A DNA stretch of 64,000 nt from Phytophthora colocasiae (lineage: Eukaryota > Oomycota > Peronosporomycetes > Peronosporales > Peronosporaceae). Shown here one piece after another: positions 52,148 to 63,136 of the stretch. A program made the position numbers and the translations under genes. Below the pieces are notes generated by a model. It was not told the origin of the DNA and did not search any database. It worked only from the letters and a program-made list of their open reading frames with translations. The DNA is taken from positions 186,001-250,000 of the forward strand of contig JAGKQI010000033.1 in assembly GCA_018806915.1 (NCBI GenBank), in the 5' to 3' direction. The stretch's first letter is position 1. Every line of letters begins with the position of its first letter.

Positions 52148-53330
52148 TCAAATTTGAGTCTTACGTTGCTGACGGGGTCGTCGAGCAACATTGTCGCTGG
52201 ACGTAAGAACACCTTCCGTTGCTGGAGACCTTATACTTGTAGCTCGCCGACGCTTGCTTGATCGCCGCGGTTGCTTCGCTTCAAACTCGTGCACTAGTCC
52301 TGATACTTGATGCAGGTTCTCGAGTGGTTCCCATGTGGGCTTCTCCTCACCCACCCACCGAATGAGGTACTGCAACGATCCTTGGCGCTTGCGCTTCTTG
52401 AGAACCGCGTCCACGATCTGACCAACACTTCCGTCGTGTAAGATGACGGCTTGGGGTCTTGAAAGCCGGCTCGGCTGCTCGTACGGCTTGAGCGATCCTG
52501 TGTTGAATACGGGATGTAGCTTGAGCCCAGGAGGCAGGTTGAGCTCATACGCATGCTTGTGAACCCTTCGAACGACTGAGTACGGTCCAATCCACTTGGG
52601 GCCGAGTTTGCGAGAGTTTGGAAACCCTGTATGCGCCGTGTCGAGGTTCTTCGTGCTCAAATACACACGGTCGCCGATTTTGAACTCTTGCTCTTTGCGT
52701 CCCTTGTCATAAACGTCTGCCATGTGAGCCTGAGCGTCTTCAAGAGCCTCTTGGCACTGCCGCAACACTGCAGCTTGATGCTCTGTAAACTTGACACCTT
52801 GTCGTCGTCCGCCTTGCAGTCGTCGTAGCTTTGATGCTGCGAGAGCTGACAGAGGGTTGGCTGGTACGTATCCAAGATCTGCTTCAAACGGAGACATCTT
52901 GATACTGGAGTTTACCGCTGAGTTGATGGCGAACTCTGCATTCGCCAGATGTACATCCCAGTTGTCTTGTCGAGGTGACACGTAACAGCGTAGATACTCC
53001 TCAAGCGTCCGGTTCGTGCGCTCCGTTTGGCCATCCCCCTGAGCACGATATGCTACCGTCATCTTGAGCTTGGTCCCGACGTCTTCAAATACTTGACTCC
53101 AAAATCCCGAGATAAACTTAGTGTCACGGTCCGATACAATATCCTGTGGCATTCCGTGAAGTCTCCAAATGTTGTCAATGAAAAGCGCTGCCACTTCTTG
53201 AGCTGAAACCGTCTTCACAGTTGGAATAAAATGCGAACGCTTCGTCAAACGGTCGACCACCACCCAAATCGAATTGTTGCCACGCTTGGTATCGGGAAGG
53301 TCCGTAATGAAATAGAACGCCATCGCTCGT
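52148..53330 (-). pseudogene. Gy3 integrase and chromodomain
   Basis: The frame starts, after out-of-frame text, at FITDLPDTKRGNNSIWVVVD. It contains the second and third integrase acidic residues (IVSDRDTKFISGFW, GDGQTERTNRTLEEYL), the C-terminal module (LGPKWIGPYSVVRRVH, HPVFNTGSLKPYEQ), and a chromodomain (VGQIVDAVLKKRKRQGSLQY, LIRWVGEEKPTWEPLENL), then a basic tail. About 10 bases are missing near 53310 exactly where SMDF, with the first catalytic Asp, should be. The family differs from Gy1, Gy2 and the giant elements. Confidence 0.86.
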
Positions 53331-55191
53331 CTGGGATCTGCAACGGCTCCATCAAACCTGGGGTCTTTGAGAGTCGAGGCTTGTTTCGACGACAATCTTC
53401 GCAGTCGGCAATGTACTTCTTGATCGTCCGAATCATCCGTGGCCAATACCAGTCCGCCTGTAACTTCAAGTACGTACGATCTGTACCGGGGTGGCCACCG
53501 TCGTTGGAATCGTGGACTTCAGATATAATCTTGTGCTTCACGTTCAGGATGTTCGGCACCACGATCCTTGGTTTCACGTCGGTCGATCCTTGATACCACA
53601 CCAGGTTGTCTTCCACGAAATACGCCTTGTACTGTTTTCCAGATACGGTAGTGGAACCATCGTCTCGCTTGTCAATCACATGTCGAATCTCTTGTATCAC
53701 TTTGCCCTTCTTGTAACCATCAATGATAATCTTGACCAAGTCGCTGGTGGGTAGGATCTCAGTCATACGAAGCTGATAGCTCGTCTCGTTGAAGCTTGGG
53801 ACGAGGAGATCATGAAACTCCTTCGTCTCAGGTTTGAGGTCCGGTCGTCGACTGAGTGCGTCAGCTATACCATTCTTAGCACCAGGAAGATACGCGAAAA
53901 CTGGTTGGTACTCTGCAAGGATGTCATACCATCGAGCGAGTCGTCGATTCTCCATCTTCTGCTGAAAAATACCTTCGAGAGACTTGTGATCCGTTTCAAT
54001 CATCACTGGTCGATCCAAACAGTAAATCCGAAATGCAGCTAACGCATTGACAATTGCAAGTAGCTCTTGTTGCTGAGTGGGGTACTTCAACTCTGCTGAT
54101 TTCATCTTCCGACTTGTGAACGCGATCGGTCGCTCGATACCACCAACCACTTGGAAAAGAACACCACCGACAGCGAACTGACTCGCGTCGGTTCGTAGAT
54201 GCATCTGCTTGGTGAAATCGGGCAAGTGCAAAACGGGTGTATCAGCTAGTCGTCGTTTCAGTTCCTTGAAATTCTCGAGTTGCTTTGTGTTCAGTGAGAT
54301 CTTCGAGTTCCGTTGGTTCTTCTTCTTCAGCAGAGTAAACAGAGGTGCCGTCTGCTCTGCATACTGTTCACAAAATCGTTGGACGTATCCAGTCAAACCG
54401 AGAAAACTGTGCAGTTGATCTTGCGTTCTTGGAACTGGCCAATCTCGAATTGTTTGCACCTTGTCTGGGTCGATTCGCACACCGTCGCGCCCGATAAAAT
54501 CTCCTAGACATGGGATCTCTTCGGCGCAAAACACACACTTGGACAACTTCACATACAGCTTGTTTGCTTTGAGAATCTCGAGCACATCGCGTAGCGCTTG
54601 GAGATGCTTGCTGATATCCTTGGACTTCGTGAATATATAAATGTCATCGTAGAACGACCGGGTATGTGGCAACCCCTTGAACAGAGACGATGTCAACCGG
54701 TGCATCGTTGCTGGCGCGTTGCTGACTCCCATGGGTAACACTAGATACTCGTACAATCCACTTGGGGCTTGGAATGCTGTATACTTGATGTGATCGGTCT
54801 TCATTCGTACTTGGTAGTAGGCAGACATCAGATCCATGCACGAGAAATAGTAGGCACCTGCCATACTGTCGAAAGCATCTTCTTTCCGAGTCATCGGCAC
54901 ACTCTGGCGAATTGTGTTCGTGTTGAGATAACGGTAATCATGGACAATGCGGACAATGCGCCACCCAACGGGTTTCCGAACACAAAACGTCGGGGCCGCA
55001 TGTGGACTGATGCTTGGTCGGATCAATCCTTTGGAAATCATCTCGCGTACCCATTTGTCGATCTCGGTCTTCTGCTCCGGTGATAGTCTCCACTGTTGAC
55101 GATACATCGCCACGCTTGTATCCTTCACATCAATCCGATGCTCGATCTCGCGTTCCATGGGTAAACCGTCTGGTAACTCAGGTTTGAACAC
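53310..55191 (-). pseudogene. Gy3 reverse transcriptase, RNase H and integrase zinc region
   Basis: A long frame begins in the protease-RT linker (LPDGLPMEREIEHRIDVKDT). RT shows RPSISPHAAPTFCVRKPVGW, SCMDLMSAYYQVRM, MGVSNAPATMHRL and the box FYDDIYIF. RNase H shows LRTDASQFAVGGVLFQ, QQELLAIVNALAAF, IETDHKSLEGIFQ and GIADALSRRPD. The integrase zinc region follows (GGHPGTDRTYLK, CEDCRRNKPRLS). The 5-prime part of Gy3 is cut off at 55196 by the insertion of Gi-2 and should continue right of the window. Confidence 0.88.
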
Positions 55192-55196
55192 GGTAT

Positions 55197-56884
55197 TTTC
55201 GCGAAGTCGGTGAAACTTTGGTCGCGGAGCAGGGGGGCGTATAGTGAACCCTAGTTATATGACTACTGAAAAAGGGCTTTCAGAGCCGTACAACGGTAGG
55301 TTGGCGTGTGGTACCTTGCGGTATCCTCGTGGGTTCGTTGTCTTCAGAAATATGACCCTCGCCGGAGTCTGAGAATGTGTTGTGAAGAGAAGTTGGGGTT
55401 TCCCTTGGAGTCTGGTGTCGGTATTCAGGAAATCCTTCCAGGAGCGTTCGGGAGTCGGAATCTCTGGGAACCAAGATGGTTTCCAGGAAGTCGGCGGTCG
55501 AAAGGGGATTAATATACCAGAGAAAGTCTGAAATCGGTGTCTGAATATCACAAATCCAGAACCGAGATACCTGACCCTCAGAGATAAACAACCAATACAC
55601 AGAGTTCGAAAATATACAAATATATACAGCCGTTCTTATTCTTTATAGGCCCTTGAACGGTGGGCTAACACTCCAGGTCAACTAGGGACTTACTACCAGA
55701 CACCTGGTCTGTCTGATATCCCTTTACGTTCGCGCACCACCCTCTTATATAGAGGGAAAATATAAACCAATACAATCGGCTATATATAACAGTCTACCTT
55801 GCACTCTGAAAACGACTGTCTAGTTTCCAGAGCCTGTCCAAACGATCAATATGAAATGGGCTACCGCTAGAGACAAAACAAACGACCCAACTAGGATATG
55901 GAATAGGCGGGTCCTTTCAGGTCTCTACGTTACCTGATCTCCACCTAAGGGGATTGAATTTGGTGGAGATCACACGACGTACGTGATGACGTAGTGGCTT
56001 GAATACCTCTCAAGCGGACTTGTGCAGTAGCAAGCAAATTGAACTCTGTTTATCGTTTATCTTCCTCATAACTATCATATATCTCTGGCAACTCTCTCCT
56101 TCTTGTCGTCTTTTGCGTCCTTTATGCAGTCAGTCTTCATATCTCAGGTACTCTTGGTCTTTGTATACATCTGGTACTTTGACTTGGTCTCAGTATGCAG
56201 TCTGTGCAGCCGATCTCGATGGGTTGACAGGTAGAGACGTCATTACGGGGGATGTGCAGGTCAGTAATCACTTGAGTGCGTGACTTGAACTTGGGTTCAC
56301 TTGGTTTCAGTATGGTCTTGAATCTTCGGTGGTTTCGGAGTCTGGTATCCTGGTTTTCAGAGTCTGAAGTCACTTGGTTTTCAGAGTCTTAGTCACTCAG
56401 AGTTAGAGATACCAGAGTCTTGAGTACGAAACCAGAGTACGGAGCACCAATTCTACAACGTACATGAAGATCCTGAGGGTTGCGCGGGTGCGCGGCGTCC
56501 GGCGCGCGATACTTGGTCTCTGTGGGTATATATTGTGAATCCTTGAACCATCCATCGTCGCGCTGGACGGTAACGGGATGAGGTCTCTCAGAGATACGTT
56601 CTTCTGAGAGACTTTCCGCCAGAACTTAGGCACTCATCGTCGGGGAAAGTCCGGTGACCAGACAGAGTGTAGTTGACCTCCAGAGTTGTGCACACTCTGA
56701 AGTACACTTCTGGTCCTTTGGGCCCCTTTACAGTCAGGCGAAGGTTTATCCACAATCTTCCACAGATGTCGCACGGGTGCGGCCGCGTCCCAAAGTCCCT
56801 TTCGCTTATAACCCATAGTATAACCAATCACATCGTAACGTAATATCCACCTGTCGCTCGAAAATCGGAATTAACATCATGTCA
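55197..56884 (-). mobile_element. Gi-2 3-prime LTR (1688 bp)
   Basis: Same family as the four other LTRs. It is longer by about 34 bp because of an insert near 55666-55699 that the others lack. Its variable blocks match the 3-prime LTR of Gi-1. Confidence 0.9.
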
Positions 56885-56939
56885 ACCGCCCCTCCTGGTC
56901 ACGATCCATCAGTGCGGAACTTTCTCCAAGCTGTGTATC

Positions 56940-59900
56940 ATGGCCAGGCCTATCAAACATTCTGATAGACGGTTTTCAGAGCGTAGCGTAGCTGCAACTC
57001 TTTGTCAGTTACCTGGTTTTCAGAGTCTCTGGTGTCCCGTCGCACAATCTGATTCTCTCAGACTCAGAAACTTGAATTTGACTTGCCAAACAGGCGATCA
57101 TTTTCAAAACTCCGTCCTTTCGCTCATGACTGAGGAAACGAACGCTTCTCTGAGCTCAAATGCCCCAGCGAGTGGGGTGGCAGGCGACGCCACAGGCACT
57201 TGTCCTGCTTCGGCAACTGCCGGTATATCGCAGGGTGGAGATGTTGGTTCAGCCACATCGCCAGGTGGCAGCCCTAGCGCCCCAGCCCATGCATCCAAAC
57301 CTACCGACTCACAGGTCGATGGTCCGATTGAGGACCTCCCTGGTGATGACATGAACTCGGCCGGTGCTGGTGATCTCTCGCCACCGGTGGCTTCACGTGG
57401 GGAATCTCACTCTGAATTCTCGGAGGGAACTCCTGGTGTCTTCAGACCGCGAGCCTTTGGTGCTCCACGGCTTTTGTCCACAGAAGAGGTCGATCGGCTG
57501 TTTCGTCAGGGTCTGGTGACGTCCACAGGAGACCAAGTCACGGCGTTGGGGGACTCTGATGTTCCCCAGAACTATATTGCTCCCATCGTCAAACCAGAGG
57601 GACGTGCCTTTCTGGTGAGTACTCCTGCACGGGCTGAAGATTTCAGAAGAGGGCGTCACATAGCGAACGCGTATGGTGGCCCCTGTGTGCTCGTGGCTTA
57701 CGAGGCACTTACTGATGAAGACCTCCGGGAGCTGGAGCGAGTGATTCCAAGCTTCGACCCCGCCGAAGTTGTGTCTCCGTGCGCCCAGACTCCAGACGTG
57801 CGTACTCTGGATGCTTTGACGTCGTCTGTGGATGTTCGCCGGGAACTGGGGTCTCTGGTTTCTCACGTCTCCCCCACCCGCCTTGCCGAGAAGGTCTTTC
57901 GGACGGCTGGATGCTTGAAACTCATGGCTGCTGCTCACCGTCGCCTTCGGGAACGCGTTGGTTCTCAGAACGGTGTCGCCTTGATTGATGCTGCAGCAGC
58001 GCGCTCTGAATGCGAAGAAATCAAGCGTGAGTGGGTACTGCACTGTCAATACTGGAAACACGAGCTTAAGTGTGCCCAGCAAGACGCCGGTGCGGTAGAA
58101 GAACGCATGACTTCGGAGATTCAGGATCTCAAAGCTCACTACCAGGACCAAGTGGAAGCTCTGAAGTCGGACAAGGCAGTTCTGAAGTCCCAAGTCGCTG
58201 ATCTTCAAGCACAGGTCTCGATTCTGAAGTCGCGTCCTGAGGTCAAGCCCACAGATCCGTGGGGGTTCTCAGAGTTCTTACAAGAGAATTCTGAAATCTC
58301 TGGTAATTGGGATCGGCTCCATGACCTTCTGGTGTCATACCAAGAGGACACCATCGTCCCTGATAACTGGACGACTATCATCAACGTGACAGCCTTGGAC
58401 GCGCGAAAGAAACCCGTTCCTGACTTCAAGAAACGGCTTTCTGAGGAACGAGCTCGTCAGGCTGCTGAGAAGACCGCGAGGACCTCCAGAGTTCTGGATC
58501 TTACTCGTCCAAGTACTGAAGCCTCAGAGTCCAAGAGCGAGAGCCCACGGTACCTGTCATATCCGCCGAAGCCCCAGACTCTGAAATCACCTCCGAAGGG
58601 ACCGCTCAAGTGGGACTCCAAGAGTTTGCAGCGTCGCCCGTCCGGACACAAGCCCGTTGAAGAATCGGCGCTTCCGGCGAATGCAGATTCTAAGGTGGCA
58701 AAGTCTGAGGTCCACAAGAGACTCCCTGGTGACGTAGTCTGGAAGGAAGTTCGACCCGACCTCCGCCAAGCCCTGCTATCTGGGATCAAGTATGATAAAG
58801 CCATGGAGTGGTTGGCATCGGACAAAGCGGCTCACAGTCTCTTCAGCAGTCCGGCTCTCATTCAGATGTTGGTGAGCCTGGTATTCTCTCGTCGCCTGGA
58901 TGCTACTCTTTGGGCCAAGTACGTCCCTGAAGTGTATTACCAGATGGCCGACGAGGTGGTGGATCGTCACATCTCAGCTGGTACCGAGCCTGCAGCGTGG
59001 GGTGATCTGGATGGTCACGTAAATTATCCAGAAAGTGATGTCGAGTCCACCGCCGACAACCCCAAGGACGATCCGGATTACAAGGATTCTGGTGTGATCG
59101 AGTCTGAAGACGAAGATGACGACGAGAGCTCTGATGATGGTGAGTCTGACGACAGCGATTCCGAGAGCGACAAGTCTGAAGACAAGAAGTCTGGGAGCAA
59201 GAAGTCTGGGAGCAAGAAGTCTGGGGACAAGAGGTCCGGGAGCAAGAAGTCTGGGGACAAGAGGTCTGATGACCACCCGCGTCCTGGTTCCAAACGCCCC
59301 CGGGATTCTGATGACGACTCAGACTCTGATGATGGACCTATCATCCCCACCAAGAAGTCCAAGAGGAGTATCGCATCCGTAAAGGCCCACACCAGTCCTA
59401 AGTCTCGCCCGACGTCCACCAGTGGAAGTGGATCGAAGTCCAAAAGTTCTTCTGGGAAAGCGCGTAGTCTGGTGTCCAAGCCCTATAACTCCCTGACGGT
59501 CAAGGAGCTCCAGGTGGTGAAAACACCAGACTGTGAAGCATCCTCCTGGTTGTACTATGGTATCAGGGTACAACGAGTGAGCTCTACCAAGACCACCACT
59601 GTCCAGACATTGGGTTTTCCAGACTACGAGGTGCACAAGCACTCATGTGCCATCCTCAAGAAACGCTGGGACTCTGAGCGGTACTGTGCAGTCCTCCGCA
59701 AGAAGCGTGCCCCTTGGAAAGTCATGTTCGACAACCGATTCTCAGAGTTTTACTTCCACAAGCGGGAAGAACTGGGGCCCATGGTGTTGGCTGACGTGGA
59801 AGACATCGTGCGCAGCATGAAGAAGCATGCTCAAGCCTTCTGGGAGCGTACGCATTGGGTGACCATGGATGTTGAGGCTGACGAAAAGTCTGCGGAGCTT

Positions 59901-60260
59901 CACAAGTACCGGTCCATGCGTCGAGCCGCCATGATTCGTCAGCACAACGCCCTCATCCGAAAGGTCCTGGGGCACAAAGATTTCCCAGAGTCGCTGCTTT
60001 CAGAGCCTGGCCTCTGGGTTGTCCCAGACAAGTCCTGCCCTTGGATCTGGCAAGATCCCAGAGTCGCAGAGCTGGGGGGTCCCAAGTGTCTGAGTCTGGA
60101 GACGCAACTGGGTGACTTGGACGCTATTGAGCCTGCTCGGATGCAATGGGCCACGGTGAATGCGGACGAAGAGTGGCTCCAGTATGTCCCTGCTGACATC
60201 AAGAAGGATCAATTGACACCTGCGGAGCGTTCCGAGAACCCGATCTCCCTTCACTACTGA
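56940..60260 (+). CDS. antisense gene of the giant family, intact (1106 aa)
   Basis: An uninterrupted frame from ATG 56940, 55 bases inside the LTR, convergent with pol. Residues 1-200 are Ser/Pro/Gly rich. About 200-345 look folded. A coiled coil covers about 360-435 (HCQYWKHELKCAQQDAGAVE, EALKSDKAVLKSQVADLQAQ). Residues 600-690 are helical and hydrophobic (IKYDKAMEWLASDKAAHSLF). A long acidic Ser/Asp stretch and five Lys-Ser-Gly repeats follow at about 700-780, then nuclear-localisation-like PTKKSKRS. The C-terminal 260 residues look globular and are Trp rich (SCPWIWQDPRVAELGG). I recognise no family. A chromatin or nuclear role is a guess from the acidic and basic tracts. Confidence 0.82.
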   Translation: MARPIKHSDRRFSERSVAATLCQLPGFQSLWCPVAQSDSLRLRNLNLTCQTGDHFQNSVLSLMTEETNASLSSNAPASGVAGDATGTCPASATAGISQGGDVGSATSPGGSPSAPAHASKPTDSQVDGPIEDLPGDDMNSAGAGDLSPPVASRGESHSEFSEGTPGVFRPRAFGAPRLLSTEEVDRLFRQGLVTSTGDQVTALGDSDVPQNYIAPIVKPEGRAFLVSTPARAEDFRRGRHIANAYGGPCVLVAYEALTDEDLRELERVIPSFDPAEVVSPCAQTPDVRTLDALTSSVDVRRELGSLVSHVSPTRLAEKVFRTAGCLKLMAAAHRRLRERVGSQNGVALIDAAAARSECEEIKREWVLHCQYWKHELKCAQQDAGAVEERMTSEIQDLKAHYQDQVEALKSDKAVLKSQVADLQAQVSILKSRPEVKPTDPWGFSEFLQENSEISGNWDRLHDLLVSYQEDTIVPDNWTTIINVTALDARKKPVPDFKKRLSEERARQAAEKTARTSRVLDLTRPSTEASESKSESPRYLSYPPKPQTLKSPPKGPLKWDSKSLQRRPSGHKPVEESALPANADSKVAKSEVHKRLPGDVVWKEVRPDLRQALLSGIKYDKAMEWLASDKAAHSLFSSPALIQMLVSLVFSRRLDATLWAKYVPEVYYQMADEVVDRHISAGTEPAAWGDLDGHVNYPESDVESTADNPKDDPDYKDSGVIESEDEDDDESSDDGESDDSDSESDKSEDKKSGSKKSGSKKSGDKRSGSKKSGDKRSDDHPRPGSKRPRDSDDDSDSDDGPIIPTKKSKRSIASVKAHTSPKSRPTSTSGSGSKSKSSSGKARSLVSKPYNSLTVKELQVVKTPDCEASSWLYYGIRVQRVSSTKTTTVQTLGFPDYEVHKHSCAILKKRWDSERYCAVLRKKRAPWKVMFDNRFSEFYFHKREELGPMVLADVEDIVRSMKKHAQAFWERTHWVTMDVEADEKSAELHKYRSMRRAAMIRQHNALIRKVLGHKDFPESLLSEPGLWVVPDKSCPWIWQDPRVAELGGPKCLSLETQLGDLDAIEPARMQWATVNADEEWLQYVPADIKKDQLTPAERSENPISLHY
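59170..59262 (+). repeat. 15-bp Lys-Ser-Gly minisatellite in the antisense gene
   Basis: AAGTCTGGGAGCAAG and variants occur about five times in tandem, encoding KSGSK and KSGDK units. The same array is at 30168-30255 in Gi-1, where one unit has Tyr for Ser. Confidence 0.85.
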
Positions 60261-60646
60261 AGCTCAGGTTTCCACCATGGTGCCCACGGGAAGGCTGCAT
60301 CTTCGAGAAGCCAAATAGTTGTCTGCATTTGTGACGTAAATCCCCGGCCTCAGTGTAGCTCCCTAATCCCTTAATCTTTCAATATCACTCCACATAATCA
60401 CACTCCTTCTCATCATCTCATCATTCATAACTTTGTGTCCTCCAGTACTTAATTCTCCACAAACTCACTTCCATATTCACATTCACACAGTCGTTTTTAT
60501 ATAAGCAGCAACATGGTCGATCACATATCCAAACGCACGAATTCCAGAAATAGGTCTCTGAAAACACGCACTCAGATTACCACACTCTAAAAGTCGATAT
60601 CTGAAATCCTTCAGATATCAGACTTCCAGATGTGTTTTCAGAGTTA
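60261..60646. other. spacer between antisense gene and pol of Gi-2
   Basis: 386 bases corresponding to 31243-31589, with a short extra segment near 60340. No gene seen. Confidence 0.4.
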
Positions 60647-61512
60647 TTAGACTCTGGGATGATCGTCTCCAGCCTGCATCGCCTGAAAACGGGCTCGTGC
60701 TCGTGCACTCTGGTTGAATTCGTAAAGTAATGCTCCACAGTTCAGCTTCGATAACGGCAGCCACTCAGTTTCATCGTAACCTTTCCATTTAATCAAATAT
60801 TCGCGTAGGCGTCTGGACGTCCTGGTACGCTTGTTCCAACGGGTATCCAAAATCTTCTCCACTTCATACTCGCCGTTTTCAGTATCAGGTTCCCAACTAT
60901 CTTCTGGTAACAGGGCGGCGTCAAAATCATCATCTTCTGGAATCTGGAGTTCCACCGTGGGTCGTCTGGGGAACAGAGCCCTTGGCTTCAGACGGCTCAC
61001 ATGGACCCAGGGGTTCACGCGGTAGCCGGTATCTTCAACCTTGAGTCGTACTCTGAAATCGTCCAGCATCTCCTCGATCCTGAAGGGTCCGTGCCACATA
61101 TGTGCTAGTTTTCTGCTCAATCCCGTTTGTACCTTAGGGATGTAGAGCCATACAGCGTCGCCTATAGCGAAACCTGACTTCAGACGCTCTGATAACTCGT
61201 TCCACTTTCTGGTCTGTTCTTCAGACCGGTCACGCTTTGCCTTCTTCTGGAGATCTTCGGCACATGCCAGAGCATAGCTATAGTCTCGTTGCATCTTCCG
61301 TCTCCATTCGTACGCAGTTCGCTCCTGAGTCGTCGATGGCTTGGGTCCAAGCATAGCGGACACCGTCCCATGAGCATCCCAACCATGTACCAGGTAGAAA
61401 GGCGTCTCCAGACGGGTGGCATCGAATGACGTGTTCAGGGCAAACATCAGACGTTCAGCGTGATCATCTCAGTCACTTTGATCGGCTTCAGAGATATATG
61501 CCTTAATCGCGC
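60647..61512 (-). pseudogene. Gi-2 integrase C-terminus and chromodomain
   Basis: The readable frame 60647-61447 starts at MFALNTSFDATRLETPFYLV, goes through the C-terminal module (KLAHMWHGPFRIEEMLDDFR) and the chromodomain near residues 190-235 (YEVEKILDTRWNKRTRTSRR, EYLIKWKGYDETEWLPLSKL), and ends in NCGALLYEFNQSARARARFQ. Here the chromodomain end is undamaged, unlike Gi-1. The frame is separated from the catalytic core by a 2-bp deletion near 61512 and a TGA-creating change near 61470. Confidence 0.84.
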
Positions 61513-63018
61513 CACCACAGTCTGTACTGATCTCTCCTGCTGGCCGTTGGCTTGAGGCCGGTATCCTAGAGTAGCGCGTTGTCTGCTACCCAAAAGTTCC
61601 CTGAAACACTTGAACACCTCACTCATAAAACGAGGATCTTGATCATGACGAATCAGAGAGCTAGCACCAAAGTTTCTGAAAACGCGTTCCTCATAAGCCT
61701 CTGCTACATCCTGAGCAGTGGTGACACTCATTGGCTTGCACATTACGTATCCCGAAAACATATCCTGGAACAGCAAGAGAAATGTGTTTCCACGTGCGGA
61801 TTTCGGCATGTGGGTCACAAAATCCATAGACACCACTTCAAATGGCCGGCTGGGCTCAATATTTCCAGGGGACGGTCCAGGATTTGGGGGTCGCCCCTTG
61901 CCACTGGCACAGTCTACGCATTCCTTCACAAATCTCTCCACATCAGCATACATACCCAACCAGTAAAATTCCGAACTCAGCTTCTCAAAGGTTCTCCTGA
62001 TTCCTTGATGTCCACCTTGGTAGTCTTCATGAGCATAGTGTAACAAGTCTGGATACAAATCTCTGGGAATCACCAGTCTGAGTTCGTCAACATTGTCCCG
62101 GGGCCGCTCTCGAGTAGCGCGACTCAGGCGATATAGTACTTCTCTAGAATCCAGAACGAAGTCCTCAACAACTCTGGCAAGCTTCCTGACTCGGGGTCGT
62201 GGTAAATCTCCCGCGTCACCTTTCAGAAACTTCATGAGTTCAACCAAGTACGGGTCCTGGCTCTGATGCGCCTTGATTCGTCGCCAGCGTTCTGCCTGGA
62301 ACTCCAAAGGTCCCAAAGGTTCTCGTTCGCCATCACCCTCAGGCAGATTAGCGTCAGGCGGAGCTTGGGCACGGGTTACAGCAATCAACACTCTGGCCGA
62401 TCGAGGTAGGGGTGCGGATTCCGGATCAAAAACATTCTCAGACTCTGGTGACGCATTACGTTCTTCAGAGTCTGATATTTTTGACTCTTGAGCTTCCATG
62501 TCCGGGGCTGAGCGAGGCTTCATCAGTTTCTCATGAACTTTGGATACCAGTTGCAGGTGCATGAGTTCATCCTCGTCTTGCACCTGCCAAGCTTCTCCAA
62601 GAGTCAAAGTCTTCGAGGTCAGGTAATCCGCTGCTTGGTTAAACTCGCGCTTCACATGCACCAACATCAGAGTCCGAAACTTGGTTTTCAGAGACTCAAA
62701 TTCGGCCAACCTCCGTTGCAAGTTAGGCTGATTGCAGTTGATTAGCCCCTGAGCCTGTTGTATCGCGATGCGCGAATCTCCCACAACCACCAACTCCTGT
62801 ATTCCGTGGTCGAGTGCCATCTTCAGACCATAATTTAGGCCACAGTACTCCGAGTCATTCACCGTGACATCCGTCAGGGGAAACCCTCGGGCTTCCAGAA
62901 CGCTCCACCCCGGGAGTTCCCAGAGTATACACCCACAGCTTCCCAGACGGGTAGACGTTTTTGCGGCACCATCAAAACTCAGAACATAGCCTTGATAATC
63001 TGCTTCCAGCATTTCCAC
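61512..63018 (-). pseudogene. Gi-2 second RNase H and integrase core
   Basis: The frame shows the complete second RNase H (SFDGAAK, NDSEYCGLNYGL, VVGDSRIAIQQ, NQAADYLTSK) and integrase with HEDYQGGHQG, ECVDCASGKG, SMDFVTHMP, RHDQDPRFMS and GQQERSVQTV. After QTVV the 2-bp deletion destroys the frame. Residues are nearly identical to Gi-1. Confidence 0.86.
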
Positions 63019-63136
63019 ACTGATAGGAACTGGCGGCTTGACTCGCCCCTTGACTGGGATCAGATTTTCAGAGACTTCGTCCAGATGCTCCCGGGGGGTA
63101 ATGCCTGCGCCAAGTATAGCTGGGAGTCCGTCTTCA

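Noticed and set aside
51761..52261. 166-codon plus-strand frame next to Gy3
   Set aside because: Hydrophobic and Cys rich, no domain, overlaps the presumed LTR and pol end of Gy3. Not accepted as an antisense gene like those of Gy1 and the giant family.
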